A stretch of 64,000 bases of DNA from Homarus americanus (GCF_018991925.1 NW_024729710.1:266001-330000), one strand, 5' to 3'. Shown: positions 36,432 through 50,072, counted from the first letter of the stretch. Numbers and translations: made by a program. Notes: generated from the letters alone by a model not told the origin.

Positions 36432-37002
36432 TTCTTCGTTCTAGTGAGAAAAAACAAATCATGAGTGTTGGTTTATCACAGAGTAAAAATCCTGGCGAGA
36501 GATAAAGATCTTTAATATGATTCGGATGCGACGGTGACTTGTGATAGTGACTTGTGACGGTTTTGTGACAGTAAGTTGACAGATACGACGAAGATATAAC
36601 AAAGGAGTGACGGACATGAGGCAATAATGTGACGGATGTATGAAATAGAATTAAGAAATAACCAAAAAAAAGTCATAACAGGTCTCAACTAACCAAACTC
36701 CCATGACAGGTATTACGTATAATTAATACTCCCAAGATGAAAAAAATTAACAAAACAAAAATCTCTTGAGTCAAATTCACCCCAAAAAAAATCTTAACTG
36801 CCCATCTTCAGACACAAAACCAAGATGGCGACTAAATTGGCGTCAAAAGCACTCTTGGATTTTACCGTAAAGTGATGTTTCTTTCATCTTTAGTTGGAGA
36901 GAAAGAAATTAACGAACAAAACTTAAGAGAGAGAGAGATATTCCTCGCTGGAATACCTAACAAGGTGAGAGAGTTCGAGGCACGTAGGTTACCTGTCAGT
37001 CG

Positions 37003-37007
<5 letters not shown>
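36432..37007. other. Intergenic, no gene seen
   Basis: GTGACTTGTGA-type words repeat near 36530-36560. No gene recognised. Confidence 0.5.

Positions 37008-37044
<37 letters not shown>
37008..37044. repeat. (GA)n microsatellite
   Basis: About 18 GA units, followed by A/G-rich DNA to 37125. Confidence 0.96.
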
Positions 37045-37045
<1 letters not shown>

Positions 37046-37587
37046 AATGAATAAAGAAAACGCGGGAGGAGAAAGATAAAAAAAGTAAGAAAGAAAAGAA
37101 ATAGAGAGAGAGAAAAGAAAGTGAGATAATTACTTTGCTTCGTGCATTTCTATAATCTATACATTTTAAGGAGTTTAATATCAATGTAATTATCCTAAGT
37201 AATAACCCCCGAAGATTTGTTTGTTTACATCTCAGCCAACACTATACAGGAGCGAGACAGTAACCTAAAACATGACTTGAATTTTACATTATAAATCAAA
37301 GGGAAAACATATAGCTGAGGTCCCTATGCTTCGCCCGAGTCACTAATTAAATAATATCCTGGACTCGTCTTCAGAACTGTGGACCGACTAGGGGAGGGGG
37401 TGGAAAGAGTGTGGTAGAATAGCATCAGTATTTACTCAGGTGGTAAGGATGTATTGATAGAATGGGAATTTCTTCATCATCTGACACACTTCCTTTCTGT
37501 GTGTGTTTGGTGGCGTTAACTACCTCGTGTGGAAGACCGATGAGAGATGCTTTGAGAGATGTCCTTAGCTCCTCATTCTTCCCCAGT
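37045..37587. other. Intergenic, no gene seen
   Basis: No repeat or gene recognised. The plus frame at 37462 reads from here into the 52-bp repeat. Confidence 0.5.
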
Positions 37588-37792
37588 TATATCCTCCTTC
37601 GGTGTCTCCTACAACCCTCCTTCGGTGTGTTACCCGAGCCATATCCTCCTTCGGTGTCTCCTACAACCCTCCTTCGGTGTGTTACCCGAGCCATATCCTC
37701 CTTCGGTGTCTCCTACAACCCTCCTTCGGTGTATTACCCGAGCCATATCCTCCGTCGGCGTCTCCTACAACCCTCCTTCGGTGTGTTAGTTT
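37588..37792. repeat. 52-bp minisatellite, about 4 copies
   Basis: Each unit contains CCTCCTTCGGTGT twice (with TCTCCTACAA or GTTACCCGAGCCAT after it), so it arose from a half-unit of about 26 bp. Copies start near 37589, 37641, 37693 and 37745; the last has CCGTCGGCG. All three plus frames are open across it. Confidence 0.95.
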
Positions 37793-38774
37793 CTTTCCTG
37801 ACGAAGATGATGTCAAAATTTCCATTTTTTTTCTTTGTGAAATTATTTAGCAGTTATATCTCCACCAAGCAGTAGTTATATGACAAATTATCTGCCATCA
37901 CATTTAACTGTTTTAAAAGTTATTCATATGGTAGATTTCTGTTGCATGAAATATTGTTAACGAAACACTAAATAACTTTTAGGAGTATTCGGTATCTGGT
38001 AACGGTCCTCAACAGGAATCCATTCTTCGTAAAAGTAACTAAACACGAGGTAAACACACGGCTGTATTTAGTCGTAGTAATTCTCAGCTAAACTTTTTTC
38101 AACTTTTTCTGTCTCTCTTTCTCTCTACTTTCCTCCTTCGCTGTGTGTCCGAGAGCTCCATTGTGCGTCAATAAGCCAAAGAAGTTTTCGAGTCTTTTCT
38201 TCGCCTCTCCTACAAAGGTTCTATCGTATTTTATCATTAAGCTGACGACTTGCTGAAGCCAGAAATTGCACCAGTTCTCCCAACGCTTAAAACTGGATCA
38301 TTAGTGTGAGCCATCAGAGGATCGACCAACTCTCTCTTTTAAACTATCCATAATTACCCGTCTCTTTACATGTCTGTATAACTACCCGCTGTATCTCTAT
38401 GTATTTACTGTATGTATATGTTGGAAAAATGAAACATCACGTTTATACAATATTCTGTAGGTAAGTATGAGAGAGGTGAAATGTAAGCAGAATATGTTGT
38501 GACTATTTATACTAAAGTGAAGCGTAATCATCTCCTCTTCATCTGTGATATATCAAGTGACCTTCAGAACAACAAACGCTGAGGTTAGAAACATTATATT
38601 TATTAACTGTGGAAACATCAGGTATAATGGGAACACAGTGAAACGTCTCCTTTTAAGTCTTAACACTGGTAAACGTAAATGGGTTTGTAAATTTGTAACT
38701 CACAGTGCAGGTGTGTGGGAGGGGGAGTGAGGGAAGACCATCGTCCATATATACCTTCCCCGCTGATGGTGACT
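37793..38774. other. Intergenic, no gene seen
   Basis: AT-rich to mixed. The plus frame 38545-38730 (61 codons) is unrecognised. Confidence 0.5.
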
Positions 38775-38870
38775 GTTGGGTATAGTGTGTATGATACAGT
38801 GTGTGTGTGTGTAGAGGTGGTGGTATAGTGTGTATGATACAGTGTGTGTGTGTGTGTGTGGTGGTATAGT
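38775..38870. repeat. Duplicated TATAGTGTGTATGATACAGT plus (GT)n
   Basis: The 20-base word occurs twice (38777 and 38825), each followed by a short (GT)n and GGTGG. Confidence 0.9.
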
Positions 38871-40865
<1,995 letters not shown>

Positions 40866-42073
40866 CTGTATACATTTTACTCAGTTGCTCTGGGAGTTCA
40901 AAATAGTTTCGAAAATCTTAGAGGGATGAAGTTAGGGCAATGGGGCGATAGTTAGAGGGATTAAAATGGTCACCCTTCTTCGGGATGGGCTGAACCAAGG
41001 CATGCTTCCAAGAAGAAGGAAAAGTTTGGGTTTTGAGGCAGAGGCGAAAGAGGCGAGCAAGCACAGGGGCCAGAGCTTCAGCACACTAGGGGGTATTCCG
41101 TCAGGTCCATGCGCCTTACTCACATCCAACCTGGATACCACACTAGCAACCCTGCGGGTGGAGATACAGGAAAGTGCATAGGTTCAGTAGGAGGAGCAGG
41201 GGTAGGAGGGATAAAGTGGGAATCGTCTAAGGTGGAGTTAGAGGAGAATAAGGTGCCAAATAGATTGGCTTTGTCAGGGGGAGAGTTGGCTATAGAGTTA
41301 TCAGGTCGGAAGAGAGGAGGAAAAGAATGAGTGCAGAAGTTGTTAAAGATGTTTTTGGTTAAGGACCAGAAGGATTTACTAGAGGAAGAATTAGTCAGGA
41401 CAGCGGTCTTTCTTCTTATGAAATTCCGTTTGGCCCAACGAAGAATAGCCTTGCAACGATTCCTAGAAGTAATGAAAGAGGTGTGGGTAATAGGAGAAGG
41501 AGATAGTTTCATAGCTCGATATGCCCTATCTCTCACCCTGCAAGCAAGAGAGCAGGAGCGATCAAACCATGATTGTAATGTGAAAGTCTTGGTAGAAGAT
41601 GGGATAAATGCACTCATAATGCCCTGTATAACCCCAGCAATGCTGTCAGCACATACCGAGGCGTCCCGAGTGGAAAAGCAACATTCATTCCAAGGAAAGT
41701 CGGTGAAGAATTCTTGCAAGGATTGCCAGCTTGCCCTCCGATAGTGCCATAGTTGACGTTTAGAAGGGGGTGGGGGAGGTGGTCGTGCCCAGTTTGATTT
41801 AATAGAAATAAGGTTGTGATCAGAAGACCCTAAGGGGGCAGAAATTGAGTATGAATAGTGTGAGGGGTTATAGGTAAAACAAAGATCAAGAATGTTAGCA
41901 AGTTGATCGTGTCGATCAGGAACGCGAGTAGGGTGTTTGATTATTTGTTCCACATCATTAAGTAGGGAAAAAGAGAGTGCCTCAGCTCCTCCTGGGTTAT
42001 CCCTTGCAGAGCCAAGCCACTCTTCGTGATGTACATTGAAGTCCCCTAGGTAGAGGATCTCGGTGTTGGGGTG
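40866..42073 (-). mobile_element. Decayed non-LTR (LINE) retrotransposon, jockey/CR1-like
   Basis: A minus-strand fragment of an endonuclease-reverse transcriptase ORF2. Going 5' to 3' on the minus strand: endonuclease motif YLGDFNVHHEEW (GDFN at 42046-42035), SSDHNLIS with the catalytic SDH (about 41824-41804), a linker with WFDRSC, then the start of reverse transcriptase: LDVSKAHGPDGIPP (about 41128-41087), a PIPKKGD segment (about 41000-40975) and NYRPIALTSSL (about 40962-40930). Frameshifts separate the linker from the RT start (near 41140), occur again after VLK (near 41075), and leave a stop at SSL. Both ends are lost: the 5' side stops at a short GT run near 42072 and the RT palm (YADD region) is absent. 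This is a dead copy. The clade is inferred from the motif wording, not from a tree. Confidence 0.9.
41120..41953 (-). pseudogene. Longest surviving ORF piece of the LINE (endonuclease C-terminus plus linker)
   Basis: 277 codons after the first methionine; the same frame is open upstream to about 42072, giving about 315 codons in all. It contains the endonuclease C-terminus (SDHNLIS) and the region between endonuclease and reverse transcriptase, rich in basic residues (CKAILRWAKRNFIRRK). It ends in a false C-terminus (LLVWYPGWM) created by a frameshift; the original frame continues as the RT start in another frame. No 3' RT core, so no activity is expected. Confidence 0.88.
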
Positions 42074-42345
42074 TGTGTGTCACTTTCTTAAATGACACCA
42101 AACACACCTTTTTTTTATCATCTGAACACTTTCTTGTATAGCGAAGTCCCTTTCTTGTGTCAGAATTAGAGAGTCCCAGATTTTCCCGATTTTGAAAAGT
42201 TTACAATAATACTTTGAAATTGTTGTTGGTTTGACGTATTTTTAGTTCGTTTCTCTTAAAGGATTCTAAGAGATGGATGGAGGATATCGTAAGAGACCCT
42301 GCTGTTTTGTTTTTTAATGCTATTGGATACACTTAGGGCTGACTG

Positions 42346-42386
<41 letters not shown>

Positions 42387-43177
42387 TGAAATATTCGTCC
42401 GTGTATAACATTCTCTTGTTACTTATCTTATTTAAAAGTAGTTGTTGTTTTTATGACAATTGTATACTTGCAGCTCAGCCGTGGCGTTATATTACTTTAA
42501 CTTCACAATTTACATCTGTGTTAAAGTTTGGCGAATGTAATGCTGTGTGGAACTGAAATGAATATATGAGGTCTCTCTCTCTCTCTCTCTCTCTCTCGAA
42601 ACTTGAGCTAGACGAGCCACTGAAATTACTGACGTATCTTAAACAGTTCACCCAAATGACAGAATAAAACAGAGAAAATGAAACTTCAACTAAAGAGATA
42701 AATCGACCGTTGGTGGGCAGTTGGTCTCGTGTAACTGGTGTCGGGTCGTGTAAAAATTTGTGTTCTATGTTTAATTAGTTTTTGCATGTAGTATTGGTGG
42801 ACATGTCCTTTGAAAAATCCGAATATATTTTTGGGGGGTTGGCTGTGACACACCACACACACCCCACCTCACCCCCCAACCCTGTCATACTACGAGGGAA
42901 GGGGTATTATTGCTCCTCCTCCCTCTCTAGCCCCGTCCGTCCGTCCGTCTGTGCGTCCGTCCGTTTAGTACGTAACTCTTCAGAACAAATCTCACCATAA
43001 CACACTACTCTCACGTATGGGTGAAGACAGTGTTAATCAACATGACCTCCTGGACTAAACTCCACGTAAAGCTCAAAGTCTTACCTGAGATACAACTATA
43101 CTCACCTTCAGCTAACTCTCTACTACTCCCTTATCAGTATATCTCTCTCTAATACTCCACATCAATATCATATCAAT
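42074..43177. other. Intergenic with GT, CT and CCGT runs
   Basis: (GT)n at 42348-42384, (CT)n at 42571-42597 and a CCGT-rich patch at 42931-42963. No gene recognised. Confidence 0.6.
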
Positions 43178-43338
43178 CACCACCACCTCACCCTCCACCA
43201 CCACCTCATCCTCCACCACCATCTCACCCTCCACCACCTCATCCTCCACCACCACCTCACCCTCCACCACCTCACCCTCCACCACCACCTCACCCTCCAC
43301 CACCACCTCACCCTCCACCACCACATCACCCTCCACAG
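43178..43338. repeat. CCACCACCTCACCCT minisatellite
   Basis: Units of 12-18 bp, CCACC[ACC]ACCTCACCCT, about ten copies, C/A-rich on the plus strand. The minus strand reads VVVEGEV repeats because unit lengths are multiples of three. Confidence 0.93.
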
Positions 43339-43529
43339 CACCAAATTGCCTCACCTCACCACCAAGTAAGAGTAAACGAGGCTACATATGACTCCATTTA
43401 CTTTTTAATCTCGGGGTCTTTATGTCCTGTAATGAGCGCTGGCGAATTTTATTATGTAAAAAGTCATCTGTGTTCTCCCGCTGGGTCGACTCCATGATCG
43501 TCTTATTATATAGAATTTGGGGGGAGACA

Positions 43530-43665
43530 TAACCTCTCCTGTGTGATGTTTACTCCTGTGTGATGTTTGTTTACTCCAGTGTGATGTTTACTCCTGTGTC
43601 ATGTTTACTCCTGTGATGTTTGTTTACTCCTGTGTGAGGTTTACTCCTGTGTGATGTTTACTCGT
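43530..43665. repeat. TTTACTCCTGTGTGATG minisatellite
   Basis: About seven units of 17-21 bp with TGTTTGTTTACTCC variants. Confidence 0.9.
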
Positions 43666-43737
43666 AGCCTCTCTGTACAGTTCTATGTTTAGTTTCTTTT
43701 TGGCTGGGAAAGAATTATAGCGGTTTCTTGTGTGTTT

Positions 43738-43739
43738 GT

Positions 43740-43810
<71 letters not shown>
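43738..43810. repeat. (GT)n microsatellite
   Basis: About 35 GT units with one TATG interruption at the left. Confidence 0.97.
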
Positions 43811-43814
<4 letters not shown>

Positions 43815-44740
43815 ACATAATTTATTATTTCTAGTTTTTTTATCCCGAATTGATTACTTATACGTATAACAATATAAATTTCATTATACTGTTATACATT
43901 TACATATATAATCTGCTGTAAACTGTAATAACCTTTTTGTAATTCAATTAATTCGTATGACTGAGAATTTACCTTTTTATATATAGAGAAACGCAATTTG
44001 ATATCGGTGATTTACGTGAATTAGTTCCAATCATGAAAAACAGAACAAAATAATTAGTGTAAATTGTACTGTACTGTAGCTGGTGAGTTATAATCATTTA
44101 CAACTATATTACTGTAGCTACAAAACTATACAAGGATTTTAAAGTACTCAGGGAGGTCAAACCTTTACATTTTGCCAGAATTTTTAAACCATTCTCGGCT
44201 TAGCTTTTTACAAGAGTCTTCATGATCTTGGCCAGATGATTGTGATGTGTTTACTTGTGGTGTAATTAAAGTCTATGTAATCAGGACTGCAAATAGTAAA
44301 TCAGACTTTGTTGTGTTGTTATGTCAGTGAAGAATGTTAAAGCATATATTGAATCTGTTCTGTTGATATGTTATTAGAATCTTAGAATTTGTTCAATTTC
44401 ATCATAGCAATTTCCATTCTAAATAAGAATTACTGGTAGAGGAATCCTAATCTTCACATTAACATAAAGACAATATCTCAACCAAGTTAGGAATATAAAT
44501 GTTGCTGAGAGGTATTATTGATCTCAGGTACATACACACCGTAATGGAATCAGGTTTCTTCATTATCATATCAAACAAAGTAAACACCAAGCTAAATGAA
44601 TTTCTCCATCAAGCTAGATTAGTGACTGGTAGACCATCTCTCTCTGGCAACGATTCCGCAGTGATATCAGATTTCCAGACAAGGATTTCGTTTTTCTCAA
44701 GACTTTCATCCTTCTGAATACACCACAGTACATTGACAAG
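43811..44740. other. Intergenic, no gene seen
   Basis: AT-rich. The plus frame 44499-44717 (72 codons) is unrecognised. Confidence 0.5.
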
Positions 44741-44954
44741 TACAGTCCCCTTCACTTGTGGGTTTACAGGGGATCGTCAGTTTTTGTGCAGTGTGGCAGC
44801 CCTGTGTTTGTTTACATTCGATAGAAGGAAACTCGCAATAGTAAACATTCTATGGAATCAAAGTAAAATAACATTAAAACAAATATCTCGTTGGAATGAT
44901 TTGTGGAATGTTTATATGACGGCCCCTGTAAACGCACTTGTGAAGGGGACTGTA
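44741..44954. mobile_element. MITE with 32-bp terminal inverted repeats and TA duplication
   Basis: The left end CAGTCCCCTTCAC...TTTACAGGGG (44743-44772) and the right end (44923-44952) are inverted repeats with about three mismatches in 32 when the flanking TA is included. A TA dinucleotide borders each side (44741-44742 and 44953-44954), the target-site signature of Tc1/mariner-type elements. The element is about 210 bp with no transposase, so it is a non-autonomous MITE. A weak second inner pairing (TGTTTACATTCGATAG against AGTAAACATTCTATGG) occurs near the middle. The frame at 44733-44963 is a by-product. Confidence 0.88.
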
Positions 44955-45701
44955 CATCACTGAAGGTAAAGTAACAGCTGGGTCTCGGTACATTATGTAT
45001 AGTGTAGAGTTAATAAAATCTCATATCAATATTCACACTTTAGTTGAATACTTAGATAGGGAAGTAACGTATCCCCCTCCCCTCCTCCCCCTTCCTCTGC
45101 CCTTCCCCCCTCCCTCCCCCTTCACCCCGTCACCTCTTCCCCCAGGGCCTTTTTAGAAGCTTTAATATCTGCCCCCAAAATTTTCTCAATTATTAACATT
45201 GATACAAACTAAACAAAACACCGTCATTGTGTAGGCTTCTTTTCAAACTGGTGTGCGTGAATGAGTGGATAGCATGTAAGCATCGCGTGTTTTTCTTGGT
45301 CAAGATGCGCAGCTGACGGGTCACGTTTGGCTGTGTAAAGCGAAACTGTAAGCCAAATGGGTATATATGGCCAGGTTATAAAGAAGACCGTATCATACCA
45401 GACCATATATATTATAGCAGTAAGACCCAATGACTGTCAACGGGTGAATGGAGAATGTGTATTGCATTTGCTTTTAGTGGCAGTAAACCTGTATTAAACG
45501 GGAAAAATGTATGAAAGAGTAATATTTATAATTATATATGTCAAGGATGTATGTATGTCGTATGGAATTAAGCTCAAGAAATCCCCGTAGTTCTCCTCCC
45601 CATCAACTTGTGCACTTAAAAAAAAAAATCCCTTTATAGAGACTTTGAGAAGTTTGGGTAATTACAAGATATTAAGTAAAATGTTTCTACCCAGACGAGG
45701 C
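44955..45701. other. Intergenic, no gene seen
   Basis: C/T-rich patch at 45070-45145, otherwise AT-rich. No gene. Confidence 0.5.
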
Positions 45702-46070
45702 AGTTAGGTTAGGTTTAGGTTAGGTTATATTAGGTTAGGTTAGGTTTGGTTAGGTTAGGTTAGGTTAGGTTAGGTTAGGTTAGGTTAGGTTATGTTAGGT
45801 TAGATTTGGTTTGGTTTGGTTAGGTTAGGTTAGGTTAGGTTAGGTTAGGTTAGGTTTGGTTAGGTTAGGTTAGGTTAGCTTAGGTTATATTAGGTTTGAT
45901 TTGGTTTGGTTAGGTTAGGTTAGGTTAGGTTATATTAGGTTAGGTTAGGTTTGGTTAGGTTTGGTTAGGTTTGGTTAGGTTAGGTTTGGTTAGGTTATAT
46001 TAGGTTTGGTTAGGTTATATTAGGTTTGGTTTGGTTTGGTTAGGTTACATTAAGTTAGTTTAGCTTTATT
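45702..46070. repeat. Large TTAGG interstitial telomere-like tract
   Basis: About 360 bp of GGTTA repeats with GGTTTGGTTA and TTATATTAGG variants. Variant blocks recur (TTATATTAGGTTTG at about 45885, 46000, 46016), showing internal duplication. Confidence 0.95.
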
Positions 46071-46251
46071 TACAACTAAGTCGCGACATATGTATTTAAT
46101 TATCACGATTGAGGGATGAATGAGGCTAGGAAATGGCAATATAATTTACCCGAATTGTTTTATAGGAGTAATTATACCTATAACTATAATATGTTATAGG
46201 AGTTATAGGTGAAAGGTATAAATACATAGATGGATCATTAACTCTGGTTTA
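46071..46251. other. Intergenic, nothing seen
   Basis: Short AT-rich spacer between the TTAGG tract and the purine tract. Confidence 0.5.
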
Positions 46252-46548
46252 ATGGAGGTGGGGAGGAGGAGGAGGAGGAGAGAAGATAGGGAATAGAAGA
46301 GGGAGGATTGAGGGAGAAGGGATTGAAGGAAGGGAGAGGGAAGGTAAAGGGGGGAGTAAAGGTACAGACAGGGAGTAAGAGAGTGAGAAGAATGTTTCAG
46401 GGAAGAGTAAAATGAGAGAGAAATGAAGGAAGATGGGAATGAAGGAAAAAGAAGATAAGTGAAGAGGAAAGGAAAGAGAAGGGAGGTAATGGGTGGAAGA
46501 AAGGAGGAGAGAAAGTCGAGAAGAGAGGACGTAGAAGGAAGACAGTAT

Positions 46549-46628
<80 letters not shown>
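46252..46628. repeat. Purine tract ending in (GA)n
   Basis: 46252-46545 is strongly G/A-biased with GGAGGA at the left, and 46549-46628 is (GA)40. The minus-strand Leu/Ser frames (46249-46659) are translations of it. Confidence 0.93.
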
Positions 46629-46630
<2 letters not shown>

Positions 46631-46774
46631 TGCCACATTAACTCACCTTTATGGGTCATTTGTTAATTAATTTATTGAACCATCAACAGTGACTCACCTG
46701 CCATCACAGTCCCCCAATGTCTTAATTTTTTTCCTAAACATAACACTATGGTCTATATATACATGATACAAATT

Positions 46775-47030
46775 TAAGTTAGGTTAGATTAGGTTAGTAA
46801 GTAAGTAAGGTTTGGTTAGATTAGGTTAAGTTAGTTAAGTAAAATTAGATTAGTTTAGCATAGTTTGGTTAGTTAATTATGGTTAGGTTAGGTTCGTAAG
46901 TAAGGTTTGGTTAGATTAGGTTAAGTTAGTTAAGTAAAATTAGATTAGTTTAGCATAGTTTGGTTAGTTAATTATGGTTAGGTTAGGTTAGGTTAGGTTA
47001 GGTTAGGTTAGGTTAGGTTAGGTTGGTTTT
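46775..47030. repeat. TTAGG-like tract with a 95-bp perfect tandem duplication
   Basis: 46801-46895 and 46896-46990 are essentially identical, starting GTAAGTAAGGTTTGGTTAGA and ending in GGTTAGGTTA words. A clean (GGTTA)n array follows to 47025. The 95-bp unit is itself made of decayed TTAGG/TTAGT/TTAGA words. Confidence 0.93.
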
Positions 47031-47499
47031 GTTTCATATACAACTGAGACACTACATTACTCTTCTCGCTCATGGATGTGTAATACAATTTAAACTCACA
47101 GTTACAGTTGAAACCCTGAGGAAATTCTCTGAAATTTAATTCGACTCTTCCTGTAAAGTGAGAGTTACTATCAACACCTTTAAGTCTATTAACAAAGTCA
47201 GATACTGAAAATTAAATATCAAATAAATAGGTTTATATAATGAGAATAAATTGCTAATATATACGGTATATTAATGAACTTGTAAATAATAATATACTCT
47301 TAAACTACCATTATATTATACTAGGGATATATCGTAGGTAGTAGACAGCTACCAAACAGGGAGGTACTACCGCCTGGGAAGATATTGGAAGCAGGTTGCT
47401 CATCTGACTTTCTGCCTCATTTACACACAATTGCAGGGTCTCAATTGTTTTTCTTACTATATTGACAACACAACATACATATATATTGTTTCTCACTTT
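47031..47499. other. Intergenic, no gene seen
   Basis: AT-rich. The 61-codon minus frame 47311-47496 is unrecognised. Confidence 0.5.
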
Positions 47500-47990
<491 letters not shown>

Positions 47991-48003
47991 GTTCTATACT
48001 TTT

Positions 48004-48097
48004 CATAGTCTGTACTACCCTTAAATTACACGAAAGCGCTTGGGAACTGTGTTTTTCTTTTCCGTGGGTTATCAGTATATACCTGGGATCACGCGCA

Positions 48098-48104
<7 letters not shown>
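48004..48104 (+). mobile_element. Penelope-like element terminal fragment, copy 1 (internally deleted)
   Basis: AATTACACGAAAGCGCTTGG plus GAACT at 48024-48048 and the downstream TTTTCTTTTCCGTGGGTTATCAG match the copy at 63313-63398. The hairpin word AGTCTGTACT is kept (TAGT/ACTA arms at 48006-48017), but about 11 bases including CTGAAGA are missing. It ends near an (AT)n array. Confidence 0.75.

Positions 48105-48194
<90 letters not shown>
48103..48194. repeat. (AT)n microsatellite
   Basis: About 46 TA units following the Penelope-like terminus. Confidence 0.97.
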
Positions 48195-48196
<2 letters not shown>

Positions 48197-48219
48197 CATC
48201 GTTTATATGAATTATAATA

Positions 48220-48540
48220 GAATCGTGTATGTTAATCTATGTAGCCGTGTATGTTAATCTGTAGAGTTATGTACGTTAATCTATTTATTAAGAAAAAGCA
48301 AAAGGAAGTTGACTTAAAAAAAGCTTATACAAATAAGAGGAAAATAAGGATATTAAACGAAGGAATAAGGAACAATAAGAAGAGAAGAGGGAATAAGAGA
48401 ATAGACACAAAAAAGGAGAATAACTTAAAAAACATAAAATACAAGAGAATAAGGATAATAAACGAAGAAATAAGGATAATAAACGAAGAGATAAGGATAA
48501 TAAACGAGAGAATAAGGAACAATAAGAAAAGAATAAGCCC
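48220..48540. repeat. Short tandem duplications and AATAAGGATAATAAACGA repeats
   Basis: GTGTATGTTAATCTATGTA-type words occur three times at 48226-48280. From about 48340 to 48535 a 21-bp unit, AATAAGGATAATAAACGAAG plus A, repeats with divergence (three good copies at 48449-48515). The Lys/Ile/Asn-rich frame 48251-48604 reads through it. Confidence 0.88.
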
Positions 48541-48611
48541 ACAGGTAAGTCATATCTCAGGTAAGTGGGCGGCTGTGTCTGAACCATTAATGACTCGTAA
48601 ATAAGATATAT

Positions 48612-48690
48612 TCGCCGTGGTAAAGTGGTCAGGGACTGGAACGCGTGACTGGAGAGCAGAGGTTTGCAACAGAGTTAGAGGGAAGAGAAA
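48612..48690 (+). other. tRNA-like promoter remnant (possible SINE head)
   Basis: An A-box-like TGGTAAAGTGG (48618-48628) and a B-box-like GGTTTGCAAC (48661-48670) are 43 bases apart, as in tRNA genes. A loop GACTGGAGAGC sits where an anticodon arm would be. The stems do not close into a cloverleaf, so this is a relic or SINE head, not a tRNA gene. Confidence 0.4.
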
Positions 48691-48716
48691 AGAGGAGGTA
48701 TTAGACTTGTTTTTAA

Positions 48717-48790
48717 TGTGTGTGTGTGTGTGTGTGTGTGGTATTTGTGTGTGTGTGGGTGGTATTTGTGTGTGTGTGTGTGTGTGTGGT
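48717..48790. repeat. (GT)n microsatellite with GGTATTT interruptions
   Basis: Three GT runs separated by GGTATTTG words. Confidence 0.95.
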
Positions 48791-49401
48791 ATCTAAATTA
48801 GAATTATTAAAACACCAGAGTTATCAAAGCTAAAATTCTCCAAGTTAGAATTATCACAGGCATAGTTATCAAGGCCAGAATTCGTAAAGCCAAAATTCTC
48901 AAAGGTGAAGCTAACAAAGTAGTTTTATCAAAGCAGTTATCAAAATCACTTAACAAAGCCAGAGATATGAACACCAAGAGTTATCGAAACCTCAGTTAGG
49001 TGTCAAATTACAGCAGAATTATCATAACTTGTTACAAATTAATGTTTGCAGAGACAGTTATCAAATTAACTATAATATCCTGGGTAATTAAAGCATTAAG
49101 ACAATTAAGTATATCAAAACAAACGAGGCAACAGAGGTTATAAACGTCATTAAAGTTATTACATCAATTACGTGCAATGTAGGTTATTAGGTCATTAAGA
49201 GTCTGACCAATCACTGTTGAGTTTTCTTGGAGGTAACCATCCCCAACTCTCCTCCTAGAACCATCCAGTCACTCCATCTTTATCCTTCCTCACCCATCAC
49301 CCTTATTTCATCCTATCACCCCAAATCCTTCCTCATCACTACTCTATCCTATCAATTCTCATTAAGGTGAGGTATAGGATATCGAGTATAGGATATCCGT
49401 A

Positions 49402-49403
<2 letters not shown>
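48791..49403. other. Intergenic, AGTTATCAAAG-rich
   Basis: 48800-48990 is full of words such as GTTATCAAAGC, AATTCTCAAAG and AATTATCA at irregular 15-25 base spacing, probably an eroded minisatellite. No gene. Confidence 0.6.

Positions 49404-49457
<54 letters not shown>
49404..49457. repeat. (GA)n microsatellite
   Basis: About 26 GA units. Confidence 0.97.
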
Positions 49458-49459
<2 letters not shown>

Positions 49460-49769
49460 ATACCACATTCATCAATAATAATAATCTACAGTCAAAGAGT
49501 TTATAACAGTCCCGTCCTCCCATATAATAGAAATGCTATAATTATCCCCTCTATAACTCGGCAGGTCACAGTATAATTTGTTAGTAGCATATAACAATAC
49601 TTTGGTATTTAGTTTATGTCAACGGTGGAGTTGCCGGAACGCTGTACACACTTCAAACGCTCAGCCCCGCGGGGTTTGTCACAGATCATAATAGTTGTTA
49701 TACATCAAGATACATATATAGTTTATTGTGTGTGTTCCTGTGTGTGTGTCTAGGTATGTGTGTTTACTT

Positions 49770-49823
49770 GTATGTTTAGTATTTTTAATTTTATTTTTAT
49801 TTTTATATTTCTTTGCGGTTCTC

Positions 49824-49856
<33 letters not shown>

Positions 49857-49913
49857 AGTGTTGTTATTATTTTTAATTTTGTATTTTATTATACATTTTA
49901 TTTACCATGAATA

Positions 49914-49997
<84 letters not shown>

Positions 49998-50072
49998 TCG
50001 CCCCCCCAGACCCTGCTGTGGGTCAGTGACCTGTGCCCGGGTGGGCTAACCCCCTTAAAAAAAAAAAAAGCA
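49770..50072 (+). mobile_element. Interspersed repeat with internal (ATT)n, copy 2
   Basis: Same layout as 47500-47885: T-rich leader, (ATT)n at 49826-49853, ATTACAGTGTTGTTATT, a second (ATT)n at 49914-49996, then the tail with GGTCAGTGACCTGTGCCCGG (50021-50040), GGGCTAACCCC and poly-A (50057-50069). This copy keeps a GC-richer tail than copy 1, so it is probably less decayed. No coding frame is seen. Confidence 0.8.

Noticed and set aside
41331..41744. 137-codon plus-strand frame
   Set aside because: Antisense shadow of the LINE endonuclease/linker coding region on the minus strand.
43112..43354. Glu/Val repeat protein on the minus strand
   Set aside because: Translation of the CCACC minisatellite whose units are multiples of three.
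46249..46659. 136-codon Leu/Ser frame resembling a signal-peptide-rich protein
   Set aside because: Composition artefact of the GA microsatellite and purine tract.
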